Below, piece after piece: positions 6,025 to 13,644 of a DNA stretch of 13,644 bases (the stretch's first letter is position 1; each line of letters opens with the position of its first letter). The translations under genes and the position numbers were made by a program. The stretch is taken from positions 1 through 13,644 of the forward strand of contig JAGHVP010000265.1 in assembly GCA_018064305.1 (NCBI GenBank), given 5' to 3'. Under the pieces are notes generated by a model, which did no database searches, was not told where the DNA came from, and worked only from the letters and a program-made list of their open reading frames with translations. The DNA comes from Candidatus Equibacterium intestinale. Lineage in GTDB: Bacteria; Bacteroidota; Bacteroidia; Bacteroidales; UBA932.

Positions 6025-7611
6025 CTAGTAATTGAGATTCTGTTCCAGATTGGGGTTGTTGTCCACCTCGATCTGAGGAATGGGCAGGCGCTCGTGCTTG
6101 TTCTGCTCGAATGCATTGTAGTCGGCATCGCGCTCGCGCAGATCAGCAAGGTTCTTGTCGGTGAAACCCCACCTCTTGAGGTCCATCCAGCGGATGCACT
6201 CGAATGCCAGCTCGAGGCCGCGCTCTATCTTCAGGTGCTCCAGGAATGCATCGTGGTCGGTGAGGATCCTGGGGTCGGTGTAATACCTGCTCTCTGCAAG
6301 CTTGGGCAGATTGACACGCGTACGTACGCGGTCGACACACTCTATGGCCTTGGCGGTGGGACCGTTGTTCAGCTCATTCAGGGCATCGGCATACAGAAGC
6401 AGCATGTCTGCCAGGCGGAGAGAGCGGTAGTTGTTGTCAGTGAAGTAATACAATGGAACTACGTCGGTTGAATATTTCTTGATGAAGACACGTTTGTTGT
6501 CGGCAGCAGAATATTTGTACTGGTCCCATGTCTTGTTGTAGATGAGTTGCACCCCGTATTCGGGGAAATCTGCATCAGACTCGGCATACCAGCAGGTGTA
6601 ATACAGACGGGGGTCATTCTTTCCGTCAACAGTTTTCTCCCGCTTGAAATATTCCATCACCCAGCGGTTGCACTCTATGTTGTTCCAGCCTTCTCCCTTG
6701 GGTGACTGCAGGCACTCGAGCTGTGTGGCCAGCTGCGCGTTGGGGTCGAGGTAGTTGTCGGTCTGGTCGAATCCCACATAGTTGCAAAGTGAGAAATGTA
6801 TCTCATAGAGTGATTCTGAGTTGTCTTCTGTCCTGGGGTCGAAGTTGTCGTGCCAGTTGGCTACCAGCGAATAGAGGTTCCTGCCCTCTCCATCGATAAT
6901 CCACTCCAGGCACTCCGCGGCCTCCTTCCATTTGTGGTGCTGGGCGTATACTTTTGCCAGCAGTGCGTATGCCGAACCTTTGGTGGGTCTTCCAAGGTCG
7001 TCGGGTCCCCATTTGAGGGGAAGAAGCTCCGCAGCCTCGGTAAGGTTTTCCTCAAGTTTAGTGAATATCTGATCTTCGCTTGAATTCGATGGCTTGTCAC
7101 CGGCAGATGATGTGGTGAGCAGAAGCGGCTCGGTGTCCCAGAGAATCGTGAGATAGAAATAATAGAAAGAGCGCAGCCACAGTGTCTGCCCTTTGATCAG
7201 CTGGCGGTTCTCTTCGCTGTCAAACTTGATTTCAGGGTCGTCGATGTGGTCGAGGACCTGGTTGGCACGGTTGATTGCGGTGTAGTGCTCGGCCCAGATC
7301 TTCTTGGGAACCTCCCAGAAACTGTAGTCGGTATATTTGAACTTGGTCCACTCTGCGACCTCTGTCCATCCGGCGTAGCTCACGCCGTCGTCGGCCATTC
7401 CGTTGAGCTGGACATGGATGTTGCGGGTCCAGGTTCCCTGACGGTAAAACATCCCATATACCGCATTCATGCCGGCGTTGAGGTCATCCTGGGTCTTCCA
7501 GAACAATCCTGTTGAAAGGCCGTTCTCATTCGGGATGTCAAGCCCGTCACAAGAGCACAGCCCCATACATAGTGCCGATATTGCGACTATTGTTGAAAAT
7601 ATCTTCTTCAT
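6025..7611 (-). CDS. SusD/RagB-family glycan-binding surface lipoprotein
   Basis: This 528-residue protein is a SusD-like outer-membrane lipoprotein that forms the lid of the SusC transporter and helps capture glycan at the cell surface. The N-terminus has a signal peptide with lipobox LCSC (acylated C21) followed by acidic residues (DGLD), in keeping with surface-export signals in Bacteroidetes. The early segment LFWKTQDDLNAGMNAVYGMF and the helical stretch AINRANQVLDHID are typical of the family's TPR-like part. The C-terminal half contains SLRLADMLLLYADALNELN, the RVRTRVNLP segment, and ERGLELAFECIRWMDLKRWG, all diagnostic of SusD/RagB. It starts 15 bases after susC with an AGGAGG ribosome-binding site. 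The glycan bound cannot be inferred from the sequence. Confidence 0.95.
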   Translation of the reverse strand: MKKIFSTIVAISALCMGLCSCDGLDIPNENGLSTGLFWKTQDDLNAGMNAVYGMFYRQGTWTRNIHVQLNGMADDGVSYAGWTEVAEWTKFKYTDYSFWEVPKKIWAEHYTAINRANQVLDHIDDPEIKFDSEENRQLIKGQTLWLRSFYYFYLTILWDTEPLLLTTSSAGDKPSNSSEDQIFTKLEENLTEAAELLPLKWGPDDLGRPTKGSAYALLAKVYAQHHKWKEAAECLEWIIDGEGRNLYSLVANWHDNFDPRTEDNSESLYEIHFSLCNYVGFDQTDNYLDPNAQLATQLECLQSPKGEGWNNIECNRWVMEYFKREKTVDGKNDPRLYYTCWYAESDADFPEYGVQLIYNKTWDQYKYSAADNKRVFIKKYSTDVVPLYYFTDNNYRSLRLADMLLLYADALNELNNGPTAKAIECVDRVRTRVNLPKLAESRYYTDPRILTDHDAFLEHLKIERGLELAFECIRWMDLKRWGFTDKNLADLRERDADYNAFEQNKHERLPIPQIEVDNNPNLEQNLNY

Positions 7612-7619
7612 TGTCAGAT

Positions 7620-7625
7620 CCTCCT
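7620..7625 (-). promoter_or_regulatory. Strong Shine-Dalgarno site for susD
   Basis: On the minus strand AGGAGG lies directly after the susC stop codon and 8 bases before the susD ATG. Bacteroidetes usually lack strong Shine-Dalgarno sites, and the other genes in this window show none as clear, so this one may raise susD translation relative to its neighbours. Confidence 0.6.
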
Positions 7626-7626
7626 C

Positions 7627-10626
7627 TTAGAATGTGAATGAAACTGCCAGCTGCACTGCCTTCGGGTTGGGGAACGAGCATCCGTCGTATCCAATCGTAT
7701 AGATGCCACCATCAGAGAATTCAGGGTCAAGACCCGAATACTTGGTGAGGGTGATGAGGTTCTTTGCCGTGAGGGCGAAGCGTATCTGGTCAAACTTTAT
7801 CTTCCTCAGAAGCTGGTCGGGAATCGAATACCCGAGTGTTATGTCGCTGAAGCGGAAGAACGAACCGTTCTCCAGCCAGCGGTCCTGGTCTGCACGGCTG
7901 TTGCGTGTGTCTCCGTATACAGGGCGCGGAATGATGTCCGAGTGTACCTCCTGCGTCCATGGCACATAGTCGTTGAAATTGTTCTGGTTGGTAGAGAAGT
8001 CGGCAGCGGCTGCACGGGCACCGTTGTAGACCCACTGACCGAACCTTCCGTAGCTTGTAACAGACAGGTCGATGCCCTTCCATGCACATGTAAGGTTCAG
8101 ACCTGCATACAGCTTGGCCCAAGGGCTCTTCCCTTCTATTACCTGACGGTCTTCAGAAGAAATCTGACCGTCGTCGTTCGTATCCACATATCTGATATCA
8201 CCCGGCATTGCATCCGGCTGGATTACCTTGCCTTCACTGTTGACATGTGCCTGCACCTCACCGGCATCCTGGAAGATACCGTCAGTCTTGTATAGATACC
8301 AGATTCCGAGGGGCTTCCCTATCTCAGACTTGGACACCGAAGTATATTGCACTGTCGAGCCGTATCCGAAACTCAGGATCTTGTTGTAGGTTGTCGAGAG
8401 GTTGGCGTTTACCGAGTAAGAGAAATCTCCCTTGGTGTCGTGCCACCCTGCCTCCAGTTCGAAACCTGTGTTCTGGAGCGAACCTGCATTGACAGTGGGT
8501 GCACCACCCTCGTTGCCTGTAGTGAGCAGGATGGGTACTGCAAGCAGCAGGTCGGTGCTGCGCGAATAGTAATACTCCAACGATGCGTTGAAGCGTGTGT
8601 CAAGAGCCGCGAAGTCCACACCTATGTTGGCAGTGGTCTTCTTCTCCCATTCAAGGTCGAGGTTTGTCAGGTTTGACTGAGTCTTTCCTATCACCTTGCC
8701 GTCTTTTCCAAACACTGCACGCGGTGCTGTGTTGATGGTGGCCATATAGTCCCAGGCTCCGATATTAGAATTTCCGAGCGTACCGAAGTTTGCACGGAGT
8801 TTCAACTCGTCTATCCACGGCACGTTGAAGAACGCCTCCCTGCTGATGCGCCAGCCCAGTGAGGCAGAGCCGAAAGTGCCCCAGCGCTGCGCTTCGGGCA
8901 GGCGTGAGGTACCGTCTCTGCGGCCTGTGAACTGAAGCAGATATCTGTCGTCAAAGCTGTAGTTTATCCTGCCGAAGTAAGACATCAGGGCATACTCGAT
9001 ATAGCTGCCTGTACAAGTCTGGTTGCCGGTGGCTGAATTGAACGAAGTGATGTATTTGTCGCCGACGACCAGAGGGTCGAGCTTTGTTTCAGAACGATAG
9101 TCTTCGTGGAAGAAGTCGTATGAATAACCAGCCACAGCGCCTATGCTGTGCCTGCCCACAACCTGGTTGTAATTCAGCGTAGGTTCTACCAGCAGCTTGT
9201 TGTGGTATGCTGTCGAATACTGGATGTGGGCCGCGTCATCGCCCTGGCCCATCGCCCAGTTGCCTTTCTTCCGCACGAGGTCGGTCTGTCCGAAATAGTT
9301 CTTATACGAAACGTTGACCTTGGCATTCAGGATATTCTTGATGAAATCAATTTTTCCGTAGACATCTCCATAGAGATACTTCTGAGTGTTCACACCATGT
9401 GCGAACTCGTTCTCGGCAAGAGGGTTGAGTGCATATGTATTGGCCCTGTCGGCATTTCCGTAGCCATAGCCGCCCGGATGTGTCTCGTCGTAGAGAGGTA
9501 CCGTGGGGGGCATTGCTATGAACTCCGACCACGGGTTGCCGTTGAGGTTGTCGGTCTTCGAACTGGTGAAGAAGAAGTTTTCACCGAATTCGAAGATGCC
9601 CTTGCGGCCGGATGTGTTGATGCGGAAGCCTATCTGGTTGAAGCCTGTGTACTGGAGGGCTCCGCTGTCATCCTTGTAATTGATTGAAGCATAATAGTTG
9701 CTCTCCTTTCCGCCGCCAGAGAAAGATACGTTATAGTTCTGAAGCAGAGCGGTGCGCAGCATTGCGTCCTGCCAGTCGGTGTCTCCTTCGTAGTGGTTCT
9801 GCAGATGCTTTACGCCCGACACACCCTGCAGGATGGCATTGGTATAGGCCAGGTCGTCGTATTTCTTATATGTTTCGGCATCCATAAGGTCGTAGCGGGG
9901 CAGCCAGTACAGCTGAGTGTTGCCGTCGAACTTCACCTTGAGGCCGTTTGAATTGCCCTTCTTGGTGGTTATTATAACCACTCCGCTTGCGGCGCGTGAA
10001 CCGTAGATAGAAGCAGAAGAGGCATCCTTGAGGATCTGGATGGACTCGATATCCTCTACATTGAGGCCGAGCTCGTTGCCGCCGTACGATCCGTCCACGA
10101 TGAAGAGGGGCGAATTGCCGGTGAACGAGCCGATACCGCGGATCTGGATCGAGGCATACGAGCCGGGTTGTCCGCTCGAGGTGATGTTCACACCGGAGAC
10201 AAGACCCTGCATCGATGATATCACACCGCCCGATTTGCGGTCTTGAAGTGACTGCTGGCGGACTGTGGATACAGAGCCGAGCAGGTCTTTCTTCTTGACT
10301 GTACCATAGCCGATCACCACGGCTTCGTCAAGCAGTTTGACATCCTCTTCAATCACCACTGTCATACCTTCGAAAGCCTCTACCCGCACCGGTTTGTAGC
10401 CGATGCATGAGAATTCCAGAAGGTCGCCCGCAGGGGCATTGATAGAGAACTTTCCATCTATGTCGGTTGATACTCCGGTTTTTGCACTGCCGTCCCCCGT
10501 TGTCACAACCACCCCGGGAAGGGGCTCGCCGTCGGAGGCGACGACATTTCCTTTGATGCCGCTCTGGGCAAATACCGTTACGGTCACAAGCAGCGCCGCA
10601 ACAGCAGATAACAATCTCTTCATCAT
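7627..10626 (-). CDS. SusC/RagA-family TonB-dependent outer-membrane transporter
   Basis: This protein of about 999 residues is a SusC-like outer-membrane barrel that imports glycans or other large ligands using TonB energy, working with the SusD-like protein encoded next. It has a signal peptide (KRLL, hydrophobic core, cleavage near VFA-Q), then a carboxypeptidase-regulatory-like beta-sandwich (about 23-95: IKGNVVASDGEPLPGVVV through SCIGYKPV), and the SusC signature DEAVVIGYGTVKKKDLLGSV (100-119), which includes the TonB-box region. The plug contains IQIRGIGSFTGNSPLFIVDG, and the barrel ends in an aromatic residue (VSFTF). No extra N-terminal STN signalling domain is present, so it is not an anti-sigma-linked transducer. 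I chose the ATG at 10626; ATGs at 10638 and 10623 are equally in frame and differ by only a few residues before the signal peptide. Confidence 0.96.
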   Translation of the reverse strand: MMKRLLSAVAALLVTVTVFAQSGIKGNVVASDGEPLPGVVVTTGDGSAKTGVSTDIDGKFSINAPAGDLLEFSCIGYKPVRVEAFEGMTVVIEEDVKLLDEAVVIGYGTVKKKDLLGSVSTVRQQSLQDRKSGGVISSMQGLVSGVNITSSGQPGSYASIQIRGIGSFTGNSPLFIVDGSYGGNELGLNVEDIESIQILKDASSASIYGSRAASGVVIITTKKGNSNGLKVKFDGNTQLYWLPRYDLMDAETYKKYDDLAYTNAILQGVSGVKHLQNHYEGDTDWQDAMLRTALLQNYNVSFSGGGKESNYYASINYKDDSGALQYTGFNQIGFRINTSGRKGIFEFGENFFFTSSKTDNLNGNPWSEFIAMPPTVPLYDETHPGGYGYGNADRANTYALNPLAENEFAHGVNTQKYLYGDVYGKIDFIKNILNAKVNVSYKNYFGQTDLVRKKGNWAMGQGDDAAHIQYSTAYHNKLLVEPTLNYNQVVGRHSIGAVAGYSYDFFHEDYRSETKLDPLVVGDKYITSFNSATGNQTCTGSYIEYALMSYFGRINYSFDDRYLLQFTGRRDGTSRLPEAQRWGTFGSASLGWRISREAFFNVPWIDELKLRANFGTLGNSNIGAWDYMATINTAPRAVFGKDGKVIGKTQSNLTNLDLEWEKKTTANIGVDFAALDTRFNASLEYYYSRSTDLLLAVPILLTTGNEGGAPTVNAGSLQNTGFELEAGWHDTKGDFSYSVNANLSTTYNKILSFGYGSTVQYTSVSKSEIGKPLGIWYLYKTDGIFQDAGEVQAHVNSEGKVIQPDAMPGDIRYVDTNDDGQISSEDRQVIEGKSPWAKLYAGLNLTCAWKGIDLSVTSYGRFGQWVYNGARAAAADFSTNQNNFNDYVPWTQEVHSDIIPRPVYGDTRNSRADQDRWLENGSFFRFSDITLGYSIPDQLLRKIKFDQIRFALTAKNLITLTKYSGLDPEFSDGGIYTIGYDGCSFPNPKAVQLAVSFTF

Positions 10627-10645
10627 GTTAATATGCATAATGTAC

Positions 10646-10653
10646 CAAAGATA
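10646..10653 (-). promoter_or_regulatory. Candidate -7 box upstream of susC
   Basis: On the minus strand this reads TATCTTTG, an exact TAnnTTTG match in the short gap between the nucleoside-hydrolase-like gene and susC. The predicted leader would be only about 12 bases and no good -33 TTTG is present, so it may be coincidental. If real, it would give susCD a promoter independent of the upstream genes. Confidence 0.3.
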
Positions 10654-10664
10654 CTGAAAAATGT

Positions 10665-11738
10665 CTACATCCAGCTCATGGCTTCGCCAAGAGCCTTGGT
10701 CATGGCTTCTTCATAAGCCTCAAGGTCTGTCACCTCGAAGATGAAGCGGCCGCAATCCTTATCTGTCCGGCTCCATGTCACGCGCCCTTCGGGGGAGCAC
10801 GACACCTCAACCGGCACAAAACGGAACACTTCCTCACCGCTGTCCCTGCCGAGAGGCTGCACCGAGCCGTCTTTCCACACGGAAAGACCTGCGCAATGGA
10901 GGAAACCGGCCGTGCACCACATATTCCTCACCTGGCCGCCGTAGAAATCAGTGACTTCACTGTCATACGGAGCACTCAGGGCCTCCAGCCATCCGCCCGC
11001 CTCACCTTTGGTAAGGGCGAACAGGAAATAGTTCAGCAGATCCTGCCTCATTTCTTTGAAAAGCCTCCCCTGTGTGAATCTGAAATAGGTTGAGTTCACC
11101 CCCGGCACACCGCCTTTCGCACACCATTCATCGGTGTTCTGCAGGCAGGGCATCCAGTAGAGCGGGCAGGGCAGAGAAAACATTTCGGAATATTCCTGAG
11201 GATGGAGAGCCACGTTATATTCCAAAGTCTGAGACTCCTCGGCACTGCCGGCATTCAGATATACGGCCTTCACCTTTTCCTTGAAGAGGTCGGGCCACAT
11301 CTTTGCCGCAGCGGCAAGGTCCAGGCACCCTCCCACCACATGGATGGCCACGGGCGAGTCCGATTCCTCAAGCGTCTTCCTGAGAAGCGCGAGGCCGGAA
11401 TGGGCAGAATCGTTATAGGTGGTTTCACCCACACCCACAGGCACACCGGCACCGGTAATCCAGTTGAGCTGGGCTATGCCTTCAAGGTCAGGTGCCCCCA
11501 GGGCAGGCAGGTTGTCGGTGATGACAGCCCGCAGGTCTATCAGCCCTTTCTTGTTGAGGGCAAACTGGGTGGCGGCATCCCAATGGTCATCGGGGTCGCC
11601 GTGCGGCCGTGTAAGGTCGGTGATATGTATAACCGGCACTGAAGACTGTCCGGCTCCAGCATCAGCCGGACCTTTCGGGGCACAGCCTGCCAGGATGAAC
11701 AGGCACGCAGCCGCAGCAAGGGCAGTTCCGCACCGCAT
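10665..11738 (-). CDS. Nucleoside-hydrolase-like lipoprotein
   Basis: This 357-residue envelope protein has a signal peptide with lipobox LAGC (lipid on C19). The mature part begins with VIHITDLTRPHGDPDDHWDA (36-55), which resembles the N-terminal metal-binding DxDxxxDD motif of inosine-uridine nucleoside hydrolases and of the related nucleoside-hydrolase-like envelope proteins. Later alternating strands and helices (LIDLRAVITD, VAIHVVGGCLDLAAAAKMWP, KVKAVYLNAG) fit that Rossmann-like fold, with GGCLDLAAAA resembling the GPLTNIA segment of the family. Nucleoside hydrolases cleave the N-glycosidic bond of ribonucleosides; the activity and substrate here are not known, and the spacing and residues of the Asp motif differ from canonical enzymes. 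It starts one base after the propeller gene stop (TAA C ATG) and lies just upstream of susC, suggesting it works in the same ligand-processing pathway. Confidence 0.65.
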   Translation of the reverse strand: MRCGTALAAAACLFILAGCAPKGPADAGAGQSSVPVIHITDLTRPHGDPDDHWDAATQFALNKKGLIDLRAVITDNLPALGAPDLEGIAQLNWITGAGVPVGVGETTYNDSAHSGLALLRKTLEESDSPVAIHVVGGCLDLAAAAKMWPDLFKEKVKAVYLNAGSAEESQTLEYNVALHPQEYSEMFSLPCPLYWMPCLQNTDEWCAKGGVPGVNSTYFRFTQGRLFKEMRQDLLNYFLFALTKGEAGGWLEALSAPYDSEVTDFYGGQVRNMWCTAGFLHCAGLSVWKDGSVQPLGRDSGEEVFRFVPVEVSCSPEGRVTWSRTDKDCGRFIFEVTDLEAYEEAMTKALGEAMSWM

Positions 11739-11739
11739 G

Positions 11740-12759
11740 TTATTGCAGATTGAAAGTTGCTGACCAAAGGTCGTAAGACCATAGCCAGTCCTCGCCGGTA
11801 ACAGCGGGAGTATAGTAAACCACCATCTTGTCCTTTGAAGGCATGTAGCCTTTGGTGTCTGTCAGGAAGCCGGGGTTATGGGCGCGCGGGAAACCGGTCA
11901 GCTCAGGGCCTATCTCGGCAATCTTTGTCCAGGGGTTGTTGACCTCGTCGAGAAGGTCGGCATCGATGGGGGCCTCATACACACGGCAGATGTCACCCAC
12001 CCATGTGGGGACGAGCTTCTCATACTGTTCGGTCCTCTCTTCTGAGACCATATAGATCTTGTCATCAGAATACATGGGATATGAGTTTGCATGGAGGTGG
12101 GGAACTTTCTCTTCTTCACCCAGGCGGATGTTGTCAAGGTCGTTAAGCACAATCTCGCGGCGGGCATACGGACCGTTTTCTGTGGTAGAATGGTAGTAGA
12201 GTACAATGGTGGAGTCGTTCTTGACCACTGTGGTGCTCTGGCCGGTGCCCCATTTGTCGCGACCCTCGTAGGGCACGATGGGGTTGCCGTCATATTTGAT
12301 ATAGGGACCTTCGATGCATTTTGACACTGCAAGACCGATCTGGTTGTGCTTGCAGTCCCACTGGTCCACACCAAGGTAGGTCATTATCCAGTCGTAAGTC
12401 TCGCCCTTCCAGGTAGTCTTGAACTCGCGGACGTCGGGGTCGCAGATATGGCAGTTGTCCCAGCCCTCTTCCGAAGGTGCGATTATCTGCGTTGCAGGCT
12501 GCCATTTATATCCATCCTTTGTGGGAATACCCTTGTACAGGTATATGTAGTCCACAATCTTGAACGGGTCTCTGTTCTCACAGAGGAAACCGTAGATGAT
12601 GCCGTACTGGTCGATTATGAAGCTCGGTGCATAGTCGTAGTGACCTGCTCCTCCGCTGAGCTCGTACCTGATTTCAGGGGTCATCAGAGTGTTCTCCTGC
12701 ACTTCAGAGCAGGAAACTAGAGCCATCAAGGCTGCAATGCAGATAATGATTTTTTTCAT
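11740..12759 (-). CDS. Beta-propeller lipoprotein, putative GH43/GH117-type glycosidase
   Basis: This 339-residue protein has a lipoprotein signal with lipobox LVSC (lipid on C17). The mature protein is rich in short strands separated by loops, with repeated blade-like features: YDYAPSFIIDQYGIIYGFLC (41-60), CHICDPDVREF (103-113), WDCKHNQIGLAVSKCIEGPY (134-153), GTGQSTTVVKNDSTIVLYYH (171-190) and RAHNPGFLTDTKGY (292-305). This resembles the five-bladed propeller of GH43/GH117 and related families. In those enzymes the catalytic acids sit at the ends of first strands, so D108 or D50 (base or modulator) and E240/E241 (acid) are guesses. I cannot assign a family number. It lies 12 bases after the cotH-like gene and is coupled to the nucleoside-hydrolase-like gene. 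It could also be a carbohydrate-binding propeller without catalysis. Confidence 0.6.
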   Translation of the reverse strand: MKKIIICIAALMALVSCSEVQENTLMTPEIRYELSGGAGHYDYAPSFIIDQYGIIYGFLCENRDPFKIVDYIYLYKGIPTKDGYKWQPATQIIAPSEEGWDNCHICDPDVREFKTTWKGETYDWIMTYLGVDQWDCKHNQIGLAVSKCIEGPYIKYDGNPIVPYEGRDKWGTGQSTTVVKNDSTIVLYYHSTTENGPYARREIVLNDLDNIRLGEEEKVPHLHANSYPMYSDDKIYMVSEERTEQYEKLVPTWVGDICRVYEAPIDADLLDEVNNPWTKIAEIGPELTGFPRAHNPGFLTDTKGYMPSKDKMVVYYTPAVTGEDWLWSYDLWSATFNLQ

Positions 12760-12771
12760 GTCGCTATATGG

Positions 12772-13644
12772 TTACCATTTGTTGATTTCAGTATTCATCC
12801 ACTCAAGGCGGTCGTCATAGTATTTCTGCATGTAATCTACCTCCTTGCGGTAGTCACCCAACCACACCTGGTTGGGCCAGACATACTTGTCAAGTATCTT
12901 CCAGCGTTCGAAATTGCGCCCGGCCGATCCGGCAATCTCCTGATACTTCTTCTCTATGACACTGTTGAGCATCTTCAGCTGCGGATATACCTCGTTCCAT
13001 CTGCTCTTCACCCCCGCAACGAACGCCGGGTCTTTGAACAGGTAGTAATACCAGCCGGTATTGATGCCGGCCTGCGAGTGGTTCTTGATGTACCACCCTT
13101 CAGGACCGTTGCTTACCTGGGCATGTGCGTTTAAGTAGTTGCAGTTGCCGAACGCAAGGTCAAAGTCCCATTGATGGTAGAATTCCAGCTTACCCCCCTT
13201 CCTTTTTACAAGGAAAAGGCTCTTGAACAGGTCTGCATCGATGTTCTTGGCAAGTTCCTGTATGATGAAATTGTTTACGAACGAATCCACGTCGATGTAG
13301 GCGGCATAGCCGATATCGGGGTCGTCGGAATAGCCCGACTTGAGCACCTTCTCAAAGTTGGTGATGAACGACCTGACCTCTACCAGCTGCTGCGACGAAG
13401 GCTGCTCCGGGTCGGAAAACATGATGGTTATCCCCATCTGGGTGTCGAACCACACCGGATTGTCTTTCTTAGCCTCTATCTCAAGATAGCAGTCGCCGGC
13501 ATCCAGGTCAATGTCAACCCTGTGCGACGACACCTCCTTGTGCTCTGTGAAATCGTAGCTGCCGACATATCTGCCGTTCATATACAGGTCCACATTGCGG
13601 GTTTCCGGCACCCACTGCATACCGCACACCCTCGAGACTTCCTG
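12772..13644 (-). CDS. CotH kinase family protein (5' end beyond window)
   Basis: The C-terminal 290 residues of a CotH-family protein are present; the frame is open to the window edge, so the N-terminus, and any lipoprotein signal, is missing. The internal GTG at 13629 is not its start. Family signatures are VDLYMNGRYVGSYDFTEH (an NGxYxGxYxxxE pattern), EIEAKKDNP, a long helical section with FVNNFIIQELAKNIDADLFKS, and the acidic motif YHQWDFDLAFGN, which corresponds to the metal-binding W-D-x-D motif of CotH kinases. CotH of Bacillus is an atypical protein kinase that phosphorylates spore-coat proteins; Bacteroidetes versions are often envelope proteins near polysaccharide-utilisation genes and their role is not settled. 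It heads the visible part of the susCD operon, 12 bases before the propeller gene. Confidence 0.88.
   Translation of the reverse strand, partial: QEVSRVCGMQWVPETRNVDLYMNGRYVGSYDFTEHKEVSSHRVDIDLDAGDCYLEIEAKKDNPVWFDTQMGITIMFSDPEQPSSQQLVEVRSFITNFEKVLKSGYSDDPDIGYAAYIDVDSFVNNFIIQELAKNIDADLFKSLFLVKRKGGKLEFYHQWDFDLAFGNCNYLNAHAQVSNGPEGWYIKNHSQAGINTGWYYYLFKDPAFVAGVKSRWNEVYPQLKMLNSVIEKKYQEIAGSAGRNFERWKILDKYVWPNQVWLGDYRKEVDYMQKYYDDRLEWMNTEINKW

Noticed and set aside
5548..6471. A 307-codon plus-strand open frame across ilvE and the end of susD
   Set aside because: It is entirely antisense to two well-supported genes and to the promoter gap between them, and shows no domain.
13618..13629. Internal GTG or ATG as the start of the cotH-like gene
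   Set aside because: The frame remains open to the window edge and the family normally has more sequence before the NGxYxGxY motif, so the gene is truncated by the window.

Overview
The window looks like chromosomal DNA of a Bacteroidales bacterium with moderately high GC (above half by eye). The evidence is a SusC/SusD pair, lipoproteins with short Bacteroidetes-type signal peptides, a CotH-family protein, and two matches to the Bacteroidetes -7 promoter box (TAnnTTTG). I cannot name the genus. All eleven genes I accept lie on the minus strand, so transcription runs from the right end of the window to the left.

Right part (about 13.6 kb down to 6.0 kb): a glycan-utilisation type locus in the order cotH-like (cut by the window edge), a beta-propeller lipoprotein resembling GH43-type glycosidases, a nucleoside-hydrolase-like lipoprotein, susC, susD. 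Gaps are 12, 1, about 38 and 15 bases, so this can be one transcript. Its logic would be surface binding and import of a glycan or glycoside by SusC/SusD, with two envelope lipoproteins acting on the ligand. The substrate cannot be deduced, and no regulator of the SARP, HTCS or anti-sigma type is seen in the window.

Left part (about 6.0 kb down to 0.25 kb): a housekeeping operon in the order ilvE, sufB, pnuC-like transporter, sufC, sufD, thiL-like. A -7 promoter match lies just upstream of ilvE. SufB, SufC and SufD form the iron-sulfur cluster scaffold complex. This version is unusual in four ways. A pnuC-like gene separates sufB from sufC. A 167-base near-palindrome fills the pnuC-sufC gap. 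SufD is only 211 residues, about half the usual length. The last gene is a ThiL homologue that has lost most of its Mg/ATP-binding motifs and is probably a pseudoenzyme. No cysteine desulfurase (sufS) is seen next to the cluster.

Far left (1-254): no convincing gene. An AT-rich segment is followed by a GC-rich segment with a degenerate direct repeat downstream of the thiL-like stop.

The best candidates for something undescribed are the palindromic element inside the suf operon and the combination of a minimal SufD with a catalytically degenerate ThiL paralogue. I see no CRISPR array, phage, integrase, transposase gene or RNA gene.
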